Below, one piece after another: positions 8,764 through 19,994 of a stretch of DNA of 64,000 bases. The first letter of the stretch is position 1; each line of letters starts with the position of its first letter. The translations under genes and the position numbers were made by a program. Location: assembly GCF_011516765.1 (NCBI RefSeq), contig NZ_JAAABN010000008.1, positions 100,266 to 164,265 on the forward strand. Reading direction: 5' to 3'. Under the pieces are notes generated by a model, which saw nothing but the letters and a program-made list of their open reading frames with translations, did not search any database and was not told where the DNA came from. Source of the DNA: Acetobacter sicerae. GTDB taxonomy: Bacteria; Pseudomonadota; Alphaproteobacteria; Acetobacterales; Acetobacteraceae.

Positions 8764-10503
8764 ATGGCAATCGAAATCAAGGTTCCGGCGTTGGGCGAGA
8801 GTGTGACGTCTGCCACGGTCGGCAAATGGCTCAAGCAGCCGGGTGATGCGGTCGCTGTCGATGAGCCGGTTGTCGAGCTTGAAACCGACAAGGTGAGTGT
8901 TGAGGTCCCCGCTCCGGCTGCTGGCGTGCTGGAAACCCACGCCGTCAAGGAAGGCGATGAAGTGGAAGTCGGCGCGGTGCTGGCCATTCTGGCCGAGGGC
9001 GCAAAAGCTGCCGCGAAGCCTGCCGCTGCTTCCAAACCAGCCGAAACGCCGAAGAAGGAAGCCGCTCCGGCTGCGGAAAAGAAGCCTGCTCCAGCAGCGA
9101 CGGAAGCCCCTGCCGAGACGGATTATGATCTGGTCGTGATTGGCGCCGGTCCGGGCGGCTATATCTGCGCCATTCGTGCAGCCCAGCTTGGTTTCAAGGT
9201 GGCCTGCGTCGAAAAGCGCGCCACGCTCGGCGGCACCTGCCTGAATGTCGGCTGTATCCCGTCCAAGGCGCTGCTGCAGTCGTCTGAAAACTATCACGCT
9301 GCGGAACATGATTTCGCAACGCACGGCATCGATATTGCAGGTATCAAGCTCAATCTGGCGCAGATGCAGAAGCGCAAGGCCGGTATTGTCGAGGCCAATG
9401 TCAAAGGCGTTGAGTATCTCTTCAAGAAGAACGGCATCACCTGGCTCAAGGGCACAGGCAAGGTCGAAGGCACGGGTCGTCTGACGGTTGACGGCAAGCC
9501 CGTCACCGCAAAGCACATTGTTATTGCGGCAGGCAGTGACAGCGCGGGCCTGAAGGGTGTGGACGTCGATGAGAAGGTGATCGTCACCTCCACCGGCGCT
9601 CTCGAACTCTCCGCCGTGCCGAAAAAGATGGTGGTCATCGGGGGTGGCGTGATCGGCCTTGAGCTGGGCAGCGTCTGGCATCGTCTGGGTGCGGATGTGA
9701 CGGTTATCGAGTTCCTCGATCGTCTGGTTCCGGGCACGGACAATGAAATCGAAGCGGCTTTCCGCAAGATCCTGATCAAGCAGGGCCTGACGATGAAGCT
9801 CGGTCACAAGGTGACCAAGGCCGAGAAAACCGGAAAAGGCGTGACCCTGACGGTCGAGCCTTCACAGGGTGGCGCTGCTGAAACCCTTGACGCTGATGTC
9901 GTGCTGCTGGCCATCGGTCGTACGGCGGCGAGCAAAAACATGGGTCTTGAAGAGGCCGGTATTGCTCTCGACAACCGTGGTCGTATCGAAGTCGATGAGC
10001 ATTTCGCCACGAACGTGCCGGGTGTTTACGCCATCGGTGACGTGATCCGTGGCCCGATGCTGGCGCACAAGGCTGAGGAAGAGGGTGTTGCCGTTGCTGA
10101 AATCCTTGCCGGTCAGGCGGGGCATGTGAATTACGACGCCATTCCGGGTGTGGTCTATACATGGCCGGAAGTGGCGACAGTCGGCTTCACGGAAGAGCAG
10201 CTCAAGGAAAAGGGCGTCGAATACAAGGTCGGCAAGTTCCCGTTCATGGCCAATGGCCGTGCCCGCGCCATCGGCATGACCGACGGGTTTGTGAAGGTGA
10301 TTGCCGACGCAAAGACGGACCGTGTTCTTGGCACGCACATCATCGGTCCGGGTGCTGGCGAACTGATTGCGGAATGCACGATGGCGATCGAGTTTGGCGC
10401 TTCGTCCGAGGATATCGGACGTGTCTGTCACGCTCACCCGACGCTGAGCGAAGCGGTGAAGGAGGCGGCGCTGGGCGTCACTGGTCATTCGCTGAATATC
10501 TGA
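8764..10503 (+). CDS. lpd: Dihydrolipoamide dehydrogenase with N-terminal lipoyl domain (E3)
   Basis: A 579-residue flavoprotein, about 110 residues longer than a plain E3. Residues 1-80 are a full lipoyl domain (Lys43 in ETDKVSVEV), nearly a copy of the SucB one. An Ala/Lys/Pro linker follows, then E3 proper: FAD site VIGAGPGGY (from about 125), redox pair Cys159/Cys164 in [12 protein letters not shown] site [10 protein letters not shown], and catalytic His558/Glu563 in HAHPTLSE. It reoxidises dihydrolipoamide of the 2-oxoglutarate (and possibly pyruvate) complex. Lipoyl-E3 fusions are known in some bacteria. ATG 8764 has GGGAAAA upstream; the frame is open to 8698 without conserved residues. 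Confidence 0.96.
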   Translation: MAIEIKVPALGESVTSATVGKWLKQPGDAVAVDEPVVELETDKVSVEVPAPAAGVLETHAVKEGDEVEVGAVLAILAEGAKAAAKPAAASKPAETPKKEAAPAAEKKPAPAATEAPAETDYDLVVIGAGPGGYICAIRAAQLGFKVACVEKRATLGGTCLNVGCIPSKALLQSSENYHAAEHDFATHGIDIAGIKLNLAQMQKRKAGIVEANVKGVEYLFKKNGITWLKGTGKVEGTGRLTVDGKPVTAKHIVIAAGSDSAGLKGVDVDEKVIVTSTGALELSAVPKKMVVIGGGVIGLELGSVWHRLGADVTVIEFLDRLVPGTDNEIEAAFRKILIKQGLTMKLGHKVTKAEKTGKGVTLTVEPSQGGAAETLDADVVLLAIGRTAASKNMGLEEAGIALDNRGRIEVDEHFATNVPGVYAIGDVIRGPMLAHKAEEEGVAVAEILAGQAGHVNYDAIPGVVYTWPEVATVGFTEEQLKEKGVEYKVGKFPFMANGRARAIGMTDGFVKVIADAKTDRVLGTHIIGPGAGELIAECTMAIEFGASSEDIGRVCHAHPTLSEAVKEAALGVTGHSLNI

Positions 10504-10530
10504 CAACGGGCTTAAGTCTGACTAAGGAAA

Positions 10531-10559
10531 CGCCGCTGGGAAATCAGCGGCGTTTTTTT
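10531..10559 (+). terminator. Rho-independent terminator after lpd
   Basis: Perfect 8-bp stem cgccgctg/cagcggcg with a 6-nt loop, followed by seven T. It lies 27 nt after the lpd stop and closes the sucA-sucB-lpd operon. Confidence 0.93.
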
Positions 10560-11103
10560 GTTGGGGTCATGGCCGATATTGGCGGACAGGACAGGACTCT
10601 ATGGTTTTTGTGCAGAATGTGCTGCGGAGAAGCGGTGGATAAATACAAGGTTCCGGGTATTGCCTGATGTTTCGGAGCGCCCGTCTGGGCACGCTGTACT
10701 CATCAAGACCCGGAGCAACCAGAAACTGGGAAAAGCGTTCTGTCTGATGCGATGAAGCGAATGTCTTGTTGGGGTTTGCTGGGTTTTATCGCGTGTGACG
10801 CTTCTTGTTGCGGCTATACCCGCAGAGTCCGGACTGCTTCAGGAAAGTTATGCCGAGATAAGGTGTGTAGTGTAAAAATCTTCGGTAATTTTAATTTTTA
10901 CTTAAAATTAAATGGTATGACAAATACATCATGTATCTGTTTTTTAACTGATATCATTCTGTTAAAGATAGGTAGCACAGTAGAGGTGTGAAACAGGGTT
11001 TGTTATTTCTTCTGGTGGCGTGTAGTTCATCCTGTGATAAAACACCACAGCATAAGCAGTCCCGCGAGACGACTGACGGGAGGCATTGAGGAGAGAGCAC
11101 CGA
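10560..11103. other. Intergenic region, no supported gene
   Basis: About 540 nt between the lpd terminator and the L,D-transpeptidase. Short open frames exist (one at 10752-10991 has cysteine-rich, low-complexity content), but none has a ribosome site or recognisable protein. The last 250 nt are AT-rich and probably hold the promoter of the downstream gene. AGGAG at about 11090 serves that gene. Confidence 0.6.
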
Positions 11104-12036
11104 ATGAAGGTTTGGAGAACAACGCTGGCTTTGACGCTTGTGACTTCCGTTGCGTGTTCTTCGCCTGCTTTCTGCCAGTCTCCGGCTGTTCCCGGCACCC
11201 CGGCGGACACTGTTGCGCCGCCTGAGCCGCTGCCTGATAGTGATGCAGCACCGCCGGTCGTCATCCCGCCTCTCCCTTCGCTGGATGACAGTGAAGCCCG
11301 TATTGAAGCGAAAAAACTGTCGATAGCCCTGCACAAGGAAGTGCCCGGTCTGCTGCCTTTGAGCGAGGCCCAGAAACTGCACTGGGTCAAGCTGGCTCAG
11401 GAGACAATCGCCCGTTCGGATTTCCGTATTACGCGGGCACAGGTGATTGTGGTTGTCGATCGCAATGTGAAAGTCCAGAAACTGGCTCTTGTTCTGGCGC
11501 TTCCCGATACATCGGACTGGCAGGTTCTGGGTAGTGTAAGAGTATCGACCGGTAATACTGGCCGCAAATACTATTACATCACGCCCACAGGCGTCTTCCC
11601 GAATACCGCTGATCGTCTGGGTTACAGGGCCGAAGGCACGAAAAACGAGAATGGTATTCGCGGCATCGGCGCGAAAGGGATGCGGGTCTGGGATTTCGGC
11701 TGGCACAACGCTGTCAAAGGCTGGCTGGCGTCTGGGGAAACAGGCGATATCCGTCTTGAGATGCACGCGACCGATCCCGATTTTCTGGAAAGTCGCCTTG
11801 GTCATCCTGCTTCCGAAGGCTGCGTGCGTATTCCCGCAGCCTTCAACGTATTCATGGACCGTCACGGTCTGCTCGATGTCGAGTATGAACAGGCCGCCAG
11901 TTACGACGACCGTTTCAAGGCGCTTCTGAGGAAGGACCGGGTGCCATCACCCATCGCGGGTGAGGCATTGGTGGTCGTGGATTCCGGTGCGAAGCCTACG
12001 GCTCCGGTGCCTTTAACGACCGCGCAGAAGTCGTGA
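11104..12036 (+). CDS. Exported L,D-transpeptidase (YkuD domain)
   Basis: A 310-residue protein with an N-terminal signal peptide (basic MKVWR, hydrophobic core, cleavage near SPAFCQS) and a Pro/Ala-rich linker to about residue 60. A YkuD-type catalytic domain follows with His221 (LEMHATD) and the signature SEGCVRIP containing nucleophile Cys240. Known role of the family: peptidoglycan 3-3 crosslinking or anchoring of envelope proteins, in the periplasm. The frame is open to 11086, but ATG 11104 has GAGGAGAG at 8-14 nt upstream and starts the signal peptide. The C-terminal 40 residues are a loose tail. Monocistronic. Confidence 0.88.
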   Translation: MKVWRTTLALTLVTSVACSSPAFCQSPAVPGTPADTVAPPEPLPDSDAAPPVVIPPLPSLDDSEARIEAKKLSIALHKEVPGLLPLSEAQKLHWVKLAQETIARSDFRITRAQVIVVVDRNVKVQKLALVLALPDTSDWQVLGSVRVSTGNTGRKYYYITPTGVFPNTADRLGYRAEGTKNENGIRGIGAKGMRVWDFGWHNAVKGWLASGETGDIRLEMHATDPDFLESRLGHPASEGCVRIPAAFNVFMDRHGLLDVEYEQAASYDDRFKALLRKDRVPSPIAGEALVVVDSGAKPTAPVPLTTAQKS

Positions 12037-12137
12037 AATTCTTGGGACTGAAGGTTTTGTTGCGGGTGGAGTGAGGGGCTGTTTACGCTTCATTTCCGAG
12101 GTTCGTCCGCAGCAGCGGATTGCCTGAAAGCCCACTC

Positions 12138-13031
12138 TCAACCACGATAGCGCAGGGCGTCCAGAAGGAGGCTGAATGCTGGCGAAGGTTGCCGGCGGCT
12201 AGGATAATACAGGTAGTAGCCGTCGAAGGGCTCGCACCATTCGTCCAGCACCCGCACCAAGGTTCCGGCGGCCAGATGGTCCTTTACATGGTCTTCAACC
12301 ATGAAGGCGATACCGTGACCAGCAAGAGCTGCGGCCACAATGAGGTCGGCAGTGTTGAACACGAGCTGCCCTTCCGCCTTGACCTTGAGTTCCTTGCCGT
12401 CACGCTCAAATTCCCAGCCATAAAGACCGCCCGAGGTCGGCAGGCGCAGGTTGATGCAATTATGCTCGGCAAGATCATAGGGGGTCTGAGGCGTCCCGCG
12501 TCTGGCGAAGTATGAGGGCGCGCTGAATGCGGCCATGCGCAGCTTTGGACTGATCGGCACGGCGACCATGTCCTGTTCCAATCGCTCGCCGAGCCGGATG
12601 CCGGCGTCATATCTTTCAGCCACGATATCGACGAGCCCGCTCTCGACGTTCACCTCGACGTTGATGTCGGGGTTCTCGGCCGCGAGACGGTCGATCGCCG
12701 GCCACAGTACTGCGTGGGCCGCATGAGCGCTTGTCGTGATACGGACGGTGCCGGCTGGTCGTTCGCGGAGCCGGGTTAAAGCGGCAAGTCCCTGGTCGAT
12801 GTCGTCGAGCGCTGGCCGAAGCGTCTCGATCAGCCGTTCGCCGGCTTCCGTGGGCGCGACGCTGCGCGTCGTGCGCGTGAGCAGGCGAAGCCCCAGCCTA
12901 GCTTCCAGCCGCCGCATCGAATGGCTGAGTGCGGACTGGGAGAGGCCAAGCTTCGCCGCGGCCCTGGTGAAGCTATGCTCCTCGGCAACCACCAGGAACA
13001 TGGCCAGGCTTCCCAATTCTTCACGACGCAT
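12138..13031 (-). CDS. LysR-family transcriptional regulator
   Basis: A 297-residue LTTR. The N-terminal winged helix-turn-helix (FTRAAAKLGLSQSALSHSMR, about 18-37) is followed by a linker helix and a LysR substrate-binding domain, with the typical GERLIETLRPAL boundary. It is divergent from two aldo-keto reductases, with a 149-nt gap carrying a T-N11-A type dyad at 13058-13072. By the usual LTTR arrangement it controls the AKR pair and itself. Effector unknown. Downstream, 12037-12137 is a short convergent gap with nothing evident. Confidence 0.9.
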   Translation of the reverse strand: MRREELGSLAMFLVVAEEHSFTRAAAKLGLSQSALSHSMRRLEARLGLRLLTRTTRSVAPTEAGERLIETLRPALDDIDQGLAALTRLRERPAGTVRITTSAHAAHAVLWPAIDRLAAENPDINVEVNVESGLVDIVAERYDAGIRLGERLEQDMVAVPISPKLRMAAFSAPSYFARRGTPQTPYDLAEHNCINLRLPTSGGLYGWEFERDGKELKVKAEGQLVFNTADLIVAAALAGHGIAFMVEDHVKDHLAAGTLVRVLDEWCEPFDGYYLYYPSRRQPSPAFSLLLDALRYRG

Positions 13032-13057
13032 ATCGAGCCGCCCATATCACCAGTTTC

Positions 13058-13072
13058 ATGACATGGAGTCAT
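13058..13072. promoter_or_regulatory. Candidate LysR-type box (T-N11-A dyad)
   Basis: ATGAC-N5-GTCAT, a perfect inverted repeat satisfying the LTTR T-N11-A rule. It sits 27 nt upstream of the LysR start and 109 nt upstream of the divergent AKR. Function inferred from placement. Confidence 0.4.
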
Positions 13073-13159
13073 AGACCCAAGCGATTTATCCTGTCTAATC
13101 TGCAGAACAGCCTCAGCTTACACTGCCGCCATACCGACACCGGAGCGGGCGTCGATTGA

Positions 13160-15047
<1,888 letters not shown>

Positions 15048-15349
15048 GCTTGGTAAGAGCCGTGAGCAACATGCTTCGTCCGACCATCCGCAAGCTTCGA
15101 CAGCATCGAAAAGGGTGGACGGAACGGACGAAGCGATTGTGGGACAGGTGAGCCGGCGCTGCTTTTTCGGCGTCTATTTCTCCCGCGAGTTTTTAGCTCA
15201 ATCAGTAGGCTCACTAAGGAACCATGCGCTCGCCTGGATGCCCGGTTTCTAATTTTTTATCCTAGAGTGGACCTTCCGGTCACCTCCCATAGCTGCCACC
15301 AACAGGCCACGTGCCGACAAGTTCGCCCGCACCTGTCCGGTCGGTTCCA
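15048..15349. other. Intergenic region, nothing supported
   Basis: About 300 nt between convergent AKR and cobF stops. I see no gene, clear terminator hairpin with T-run, or repeat. A change in composition here marks the junction of the AKR cassette with the cobalamin cluster. Confidence 0.5.
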
Positions 15350-16123
15350 TCATCTGGCTTCCGTTACGCTGCTCGCGTGCCGCCGCAGCAGATAGATATC
15401 CATGATCCAGCCGTGGCGGGCGCGGGCTTCGGCGCGGGCAGCGATTATGCGCGGCCCGATCTGCGCGAGAGGGCCGGATAACAGAATCTGCTCGGGCATA
15501 CCGACATAGGCGCCCCAGTAGATGCTGATGGCATCGGCGGGGATATGCTGGAACGAGCAGTCGCCGTCCAGCATGACCACGACGGTATCCGTTCCCGGCG
15601 GCCAGCCATGATCGCGCAACTGGCGTCCGGTGGTGACCAGAAATGGAGCGCCGATGTCGTTGAGCGGGATGGCGTGGGCGGCCGCCAGCATGTTCAGCGA
15701 CATGATGCCGGGAATGCTGCGGATCGTCATGGGAGCCGGGTTTAGCTGAGCAGCAATCCGCAGGGTGCTGTCATACAGGGCAGGGTCGCCCCAGACGAGG
15801 AGCGCGACCGTGCCGCCCTGGGGCAGGTTGGCATGGATCGCTTCGTTCCATGCATGGGCGATTGCTCGGTGCCAGTGTGCGACACCTCTGTGGTAGTCGG
15901 GGTCGGTGACGTCGCGACGCGGCATGTCGAATTCGACGATGCGGACGGTTGGATTGGTCAGCACCTGTGCGCAGATGGTCCGGCGCAATTCGGCAAGATC
16001 GGCCTTTTCGTCACCCTTGCGCGGTATGAGGATCAGGTCGGCGGCATTGAGTTCACGAACGGCCTGAAGGGTCAGGTGTTCGGGATTTCCCGTGCCGATG
16101 CCGACAAGGACCAGATCGATCAT
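15350..16123 (-). CDS. cobF: Precorrin-6A synthase (deacetylating), CobF
   Basis: A 257-residue SAM-dependent methyltransferase of the tetrapyrrole methylase fold. It begins LVLVGIGTGNPEHLTLQAVR and contains the CobF-type RGVAHWHRAIAHAW and SIPGIMSLNMLAAAHAI segments. CobF methylates C1 of precorrin-5 with loss of the acetyl group, a step specific to the aerobic (late cobalt insertion) pathway. ATG 16123 has GAGGGAAA upstream; the frame is open to 16153. Last gene of the leftward cob unit, 78 nt after cobM. Confidence 0.92.
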   Translation of the reverse strand: MIDLVLVGIGTGNPEHLTLQAVRELNAADLILIPRKGDEKADLAELRRTICAQVLTNPTVRIVEFDMPRRDVTDPDYHRGVAHWHRAIAHAWNEAIHANLPQGGTVALLVWGDPALYDSTLRIAAQLNPAPMTIRSIPGIMSLNMLAAAHAIPLNDIGAPFLVTTGRQLRDHGWPPGTDTVVVMLDGDCSFQHIPADAISIYWGAYVGMPEQILLSGPLAQIGPRIIAARAEARARHGWIMDIYLLRRHASSVTEAR

Positions 16124-16201
16124 GAAACGCTTTCCCTCAGATTGGTTGGCCAACGCGCCCGGTGTGACATGGTCTTACCCCCGTAACAGAAGGCGAGCTG
16201 G

Positions 16202-16990
16202 TCATTCTGCCTCGGGTTCCGGGAAACGGGGCGCGGTGCCGACAGGGCGGAAGCGACGGTCGTAATCACCGGCATAGAGCCGGCTTTCGCCGAACTCGGT
16301 CGCCCCGAGCGCAGGACCGACAAGGATCAGCGCCGTGCGTTCCATCTCGCTGGCCAGTGCGGACTCCAGCGTCGCCAGCGTGGCCCGGACGATGCGCTCG
16401 TCCGGCCAGCTTGCGCGCCACACGATGGCGACGGGGCAGTCGGCGCCATAATGCGGGGTGAGTTCGGTCAGGACGCGGTCCAGCACATGGATTGACAGGT
16501 GGATCGCCAGTGTCGCGCCTGTGGCGGCGAAAGCAGCAAGATTCTCGCCCGGTGGCATGGCGGTGGCCCGGCCGGAGGTGCGTGTCAGTACGACCGACTG
16601 GGCAACGCCCGGCAGGGTAAGCTCCGCACCCAGTGCGGCGGCGGCGGCGGCGAAGGATGGCACGCCGGGCGTGACATCATAGGGAATGCCCAGTTCGCGC
16701 AGGCGGCGCAGTTGCTCGCCCATGGCGGACCACACCGACAGGTCGCCGGAATGTAGCCGGGCGACATCATGGCCCGCTTCGTGCGCCGCTACGATTTCGG
16801 CGATGATCGCATCCAGCGATAGTGGCGCTGTATTGACGATGCGCACGCCGGGCGGGCAGTGGTCGAGCAGCGCCGCCGGGACCAGCGATCCGGCATAAAG
16901 GCAGACGGGACTGGCCGCGATCAGGTCCCGCCCACGCAGGGTAATGAGATCCGCTGCGCCCGGTCCGGCGCCAATGAAATGAACCGTCAT
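16202..16990 (-). CDS. cobM: Precorrin-4 C11-methyltransferase, CobM
   Basis: A 262-residue tetrapyrrole methylase with the N-terminal [20 protein letters not shown] motif. The family SAM-site features are [18 protein letters not shown] and [17 protein letters not shown], and the C-terminus has [10 protein letters not shown]. It converts precorrin-4 to precorrin-5. Its ATG overlaps the cobE stop by 4 nt (16987-16990), indicating translational coupling. Confidence 0.95.
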   Translation of the reverse strand: MTVHFIGAGPGAADLITLRGRDLIAASPVCLYAGSLVPAALLDHCPPGVRIVNTAPLSLDAIIAEIVAAHEAGHDVARLHSGDLSVWSAMGEQLRRLRELGIPYDVTPGVPSFAAAAAALGAELTLPGVAQSVVLTRTSGRATAMPPGENLAAFAATGATLAIHLSIHVLDRVLTELTPHYGADCPVAIVWRASWPDERIVRATLATLESALASEMERTALILVGPALGATEFGESRLYAGDYDRRFRPVGTAPRFPEPEAE

Positions 16991-17355
16991 GGAATGTCCC
17001 TTTCTGCAATCGCGGCCATGGCCAGCCCGTCGGCGGAGGTCGTGCGAGGGGCGAGCAGGTAAGCGCCCGTTCCGGCAGCGGCCAGTGCGGATGCTTCGGC
17101 GACACTGCCTGTGCCGAAGCGAGCCATGACACGATCGGAACGGGTTGGTGTGCTGATATGCGCCAGAGTTTCGGCGTCCAGCGCGCGGATGGGCAGCTTC
17201 ATTTCCTCGGCCAGAGCCAGCAAAGCGGGTGAGGCGGCTTTTTGCGCAATCGTAGCCAGCGCGACGAGATCTCTGCCGCCGCCCGCTGCTTCCAGCGCAT
17301 CACGCAGCGAGGCGATGCTGGCTGCCCGCCGGAAGCCGAAACCTGCGACCCTCAT
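16987..17355 (-). CDS. cobE: CobE/CbiG C-terminal domain protein
   Basis: A 122-residue protein matching the CobE/CbiG C-terminal domain: [17 protein letters not shown] at the start, [18 protein letters not shown] in the middle and [18 protein letters not shown] near the end. In the aerobic pathway stand-alone CobE is found among the cob genes; its exact role is debated. ATG 17355 overlaps the cobL stop by 4 nt (17352-17355), and its own stop overlaps the cobM start. An open frame back to 17547 is antiparallel-free but lies inside cobL, so the short form is taken. Confidence 0.88.
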   Translation of the reverse strand: MRVAGFGFRRAASIASLRDALEAAGGGRDLVALATIAQKAASPALLALAEEMKLPIRALDAETLAHISTPTRSDRVMARFGTGSVAEASALAAAGTGAYLLAPRTTSADGLAMAAIAERDIP

Positions 17356-18533
17356 CGTGTCACGCTCCACTGCACGACGGGGCGTGCCGGACTCCATCCG
17401 CGCATCGACCCCAGTGGGGCGGCTTTCGCCAGTTCGATACGCAGCAATTCGCCTCCCTTCTGTCCATGCCACAGGGCCAGCAAGGCTTCGGTTTCCAGCG
17501 TGACGCCGTTTGCGACAATCCGTGTTCCGGGTGGCAGCACGGTCCATAAATGATCCAGCAGGGCCGGATGACCGCCACCACCGATGAAAACGGCATCCGG
17601 GTCGGGCAAGCCATCCAGTGCGTCCGGAGCCCCGCCTTCCACGACCCGCAGAAGGTGGTCCACTCCCAGAGCCCTTGCATTGGCGCGGATATTCTCGGCG
17701 CGGTCAGCGCGGACTTCGACTGCGATCGCCCGCCCGCCCGCCAGACACCATTCCACCGAAACCGATCCCGATCCGGCACCGACATCCCACAGGATTTCAT
17801 CGGGGCGCGGCGCAAGAGCCGAGAGCGTGAGGGCGCGGATCGGGCGCTTGGTGATCTGCCCGTCATGCAGAAAGGTGTTGTCCGGCAGGCCCGACGCCCG
17901 GCTCAGTCCCTGTGGCCCCGACATGGCGATGGCGACGGCCACTGGTGCCGCGACGTCCGTAAGTGCGAAACCTTCCGCAAGGACAGAGCGGATGCGCTCG
18001 CGTGGGCCACCCAGAGCCTCCATGACATGAAGCGTGGAAGTGCCGTATCCCCGACCGACCAGCCATTGCGCCAGTTTTCCGACAGCGGGCCCATCGCGCA
18101 GCAGACAGATCGCCCGCCCGTTGGCCTGTAGCGCCGGTCCCAGCCGCTCGAACGGCGCTGCATGCAGCCCCAGACAGGAGACCTGTTCAAGTCGCCAGCC
18201 CAGCCGGTTAGCCGCCAGAGAAAAGGTCGATGGCGCGGGGTAGGACACCCACTCGCCGGGATCGAGGCGGGCGGCAAGGCTGGCTCCCGCGCCGAACCAG
18301 AACGGATCGCCCGAGGCAAGAACCACCACCCTGCGTCCACGCTCGGCCAATACCGGCTCAACCGAGAAGGGCACCGGCCATGCGCGGCCCCGGTCGTCCG
18401 CTTCCGCCAGCGCAAGATGGCGCAGCCCGCCGAAAATCACCTCGGCGCGGGCCAGCTCGGCCTGGCATGACGCCGATAAACCTGCCATGCTGTCTTCACC
18501 GATGCCGATGATCACAAGCCAGGGTTCAGCCAT
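17352..18533 (-). CDS. cobL: Precorrin-6Y C5,15-methyltransferase (decarboxylating), CobL
   Basis: A 393-residue bifunctional enzyme. The N-terminal CbiE-like tetrapyrrole methylase runs to about residue 200 (LVIIGIGEDSMAGLS, VLASGDPFWFGAGASLA). A C-terminal CbiT-like Rossmann methyltransferase follows (ILWDVGAGSGSVSVEW, VFIGGGGHPALLDHLW). It methylates C5 and C15 and decarboxylates C12 to give precorrin-8. Start: ATG 18533, whose complement shares bases with the ATG of divergent cobK (18532). Longer frames run into cobK. First gene of the cobL-cobE-cobM-cobF segment, with no promoter space of its own. Confidence 0.95.
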   Translation of the reverse strand: MAEPWLVIIGIGEDSMAGLSASCQAELARAEVIFGGLRHLALAEADDRGRAWPVPFSVEPVLAERGRRVVVLASGDPFWFGAGASLAARLDPGEWVSYPAPSTFSLAANRLGWRLEQVSCLGLHAAPFERLGPALQANGRAICLLRDGPAVGKLAQWLVGRGYGTSTLHVMEALGGPRERIRSVLAEGFALTDVAAPVAVAIAMSGPQGLSRASGLPDNTFLHDGQITKRPIRALTLSALAPRPDEILWDVGAGSGSVSVEWCLAGGRAIAVEVRADRAENIRANARALGVDHLLRVVEGGAPDALDGLPDPDAVFIGGGGHPALLDHLWTVLPPGTRIVANGVTLETEALLALWHGQKGGELLRIELAKAAPLGSMRGWSPARPVVQWSVTR

Positions 18534-19281
18534 GACGCGTGTCCTTCTGCTGGGCGGCACCACCGAAGCCAGCCAGATGGCGCGTGAACTGGCCGAAACA
18601 GGCGTCGACGCCATCTTTTCCTATGCTGGCCGCACCGCGTCGCCAGCGCGCCAGCCTCTGCCGGTCCGGGTCGGCGGGTTTGGCGGAATAGAGGGGCTGG
18701 CCGCCACTCTTAGAGAAGCGGCAATCACTCATGTCATCGACGCTACCCATCCTTTTGCCGCCCGGATGAGTCGAAATGCTGTGGAAGCCTGTGCGGCTGT
18801 CGGTGTTCCGTTGCTGGCGTTCGAACGAGCGCCGTGGGAGGCGGCGGAAGGCGACGACTGGCGTGCGGTTGCCGACATCACGGGCGCGGTCGCCGCGCTG
18901 CCCGATGAACCGGCACGGATTTTTCTGGCGATCGGTCGACAGTCGATCGACGCTTTCGCGGTCCGTCCGCAACATGACTACCTGTTGCGTCTGGTCGATC
19001 CACCTGACGTCGTCCTGCCCTTGCCCCGGGCGACTGTGGTCATCGCCAAGGGACCATTCACGCTGGCGGGTGATCTCGCTCTGATGCAGGCGCACCGCAT
19101 CACCCATGTCGTGGCGAAGAACGCCGGTGGCGTGGGCGCACGTGCGAAGCTGGATGCCGCGCGGGCGCTGGGTGTGCCGGTGATCCTGATCGACCGGCCT
19201 GCCGTGCCGCCGCGCCCTGTCGCACGCACCGTCGACGAGGTGATGAGGTGGCTTGGTCATCCCGCGCGCCTTGGCGTGTAG
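18532..19281 (+). CDS. cobK: Precorrin-6A reductase, CobK
   Basis: A 249-residue NADPH-dependent reductase: VLLLGGTTEASQMARELAE at the N-terminus, the substrate segment THVIDATHPFAARMSRN, FERAPW, and VVAKNAGGVGARAKL near the C-terminus. It reduces precorrin-6A to 6B. It is the only cob gene on this strand, lying between cobJ and cobL. Its start codon overlaps that of cobL by 2 bases, and its 3' end overlaps the 3' end of cobJ by 25 nt. An ATG at 18487 in frame would lie within cobL and is less likely. Confidence 0.94.
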   Translation: MTRVLLLGGTTEASQMARELAETGVDAIFSYAGRTASPARQPLPVRVGGFGGIEGLAATLREAAITHVIDATHPFAARMSRNAVEACAAVGVPLLAFERAPWEAAEGDDWRAVADITGAVAALPDEPARIFLAIGRQSIDAFAVRPQHDYLLRLVDPPDVVLPLPRATVVIAKGPFTLAGDLALMQAHRITHVVAKNAGGVGARAKLDAARALGVPVILIDRPAVPPRPVARTVDEVMRWLGHPARLGV

Positions 19282-19994
19282 ACATACCGGCCGACCCGTC
19301 GCGTTGCTTCATTGCCGACCAGCACCACTGTCCGCATATCGGCCATCTCGGCGCGCGCTTCGGCCAGTGTCACCACGCTGATCCGTTCCTCGGGCGTCGT
19401 GACGGCACGGGCGAAGATGATCAGCCGGTCCGGCCCACATTCCTCACGCAGGATGTCCAGTGCGCGGGCCAGTTGATGCGGGCGGCTGGCCGAGCGCGGA
19501 TTGTAGAAGGCCATGGCGAAACCCGCCTGTGCCGCAAGGCGCAGCCGCCGTTCGACGATGTCCCAGGGCTTGAGATTGTCGGACAGGTTGATCGTGCAGA
19601 AATCATGGCCCAGCGGTGCGCCAATCCGTGCGGCGGCGGCCAGCATGGCGGTGATGCCGGGCAGCACCCGGATTTCGACATGGGCGAAGCGAGGGGACTG
19701 TTCCACCGCTTCGAATACCGCCGAAGCCATGGCGAACACGCCGGGATCGCCGGACGAGACGACGACGACCCTGCGCCCGGCCGCCGCCAGTTCCAGCGCA
19801 TGGGTGGCCCGCTCCAGTTCCACGCGGTTATCGGTGGCGTGCAGCGTCAGCCCCTCGCGTGCCGGGATGCGCGCCACATAGGGGATATAGCCGATCACAT
19901 CGGTCGCATCGGTCAGGGCGGCTGTCACTTCCGGCGTGATCAGCGCCTCGTCGCCGGGGCCGAGACCGGCAATGACCAGTGGCGTGACGGTCAT
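19257..19994 (-). CDS. cobJ: Precorrin-3B C17-methyltransferase, CobJ
   Basis: A 245-residue tetrapyrrole methylase: LVIAGLGPGDEALITPEV, VVVSSGDPGVFAMASAV, LPGITAMLAAAARIGAPLGHDF, AFYNPRSASRPHQLARAL. These are CobJ/CbiH signatures for ring-contraction methylation at C17. ATG 19994 is preceded by GGAGGAGAA and overlaps the cobI stop by 4 nt; the longer open frame to 20135 lies in cobI. The 3' end overlaps the 3' end of antisense cobK. Confidence 0.95.
   Translation of the reverse strand: MTVTPLVIAGLGPGDEALITPEVTAALTDATDVIGYIPYVARIPAREGLTLHATDNRVELERATHALELAAAGRRVVVVSSGDPGVFAMASAVFEAVEQSPRFAHVEIRVLPGITAMLAAAARIGAPLGHDFCTINLSDNLKPWDIVERRLRLAAQAGFAMAFYNPRSASRPHQLARALDILREECGPDRLIIFARAVTTPEERISVVTLAEARAEMADMRTVVLVGNEATRRVGRYVYTPRRAG

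Noticed and set aside
10752..10991. 79-codon plus frame after lpd
   Set aside because: Cys-rich low-information sequence crossing an AT-rich promoter region, without ribosome site.
10954..11865. 303-codon minus frame over the L,D-transpeptidase
   Set aside because: Antisense to a gene with signal peptide and intact catalytic motif; no family resemblance.
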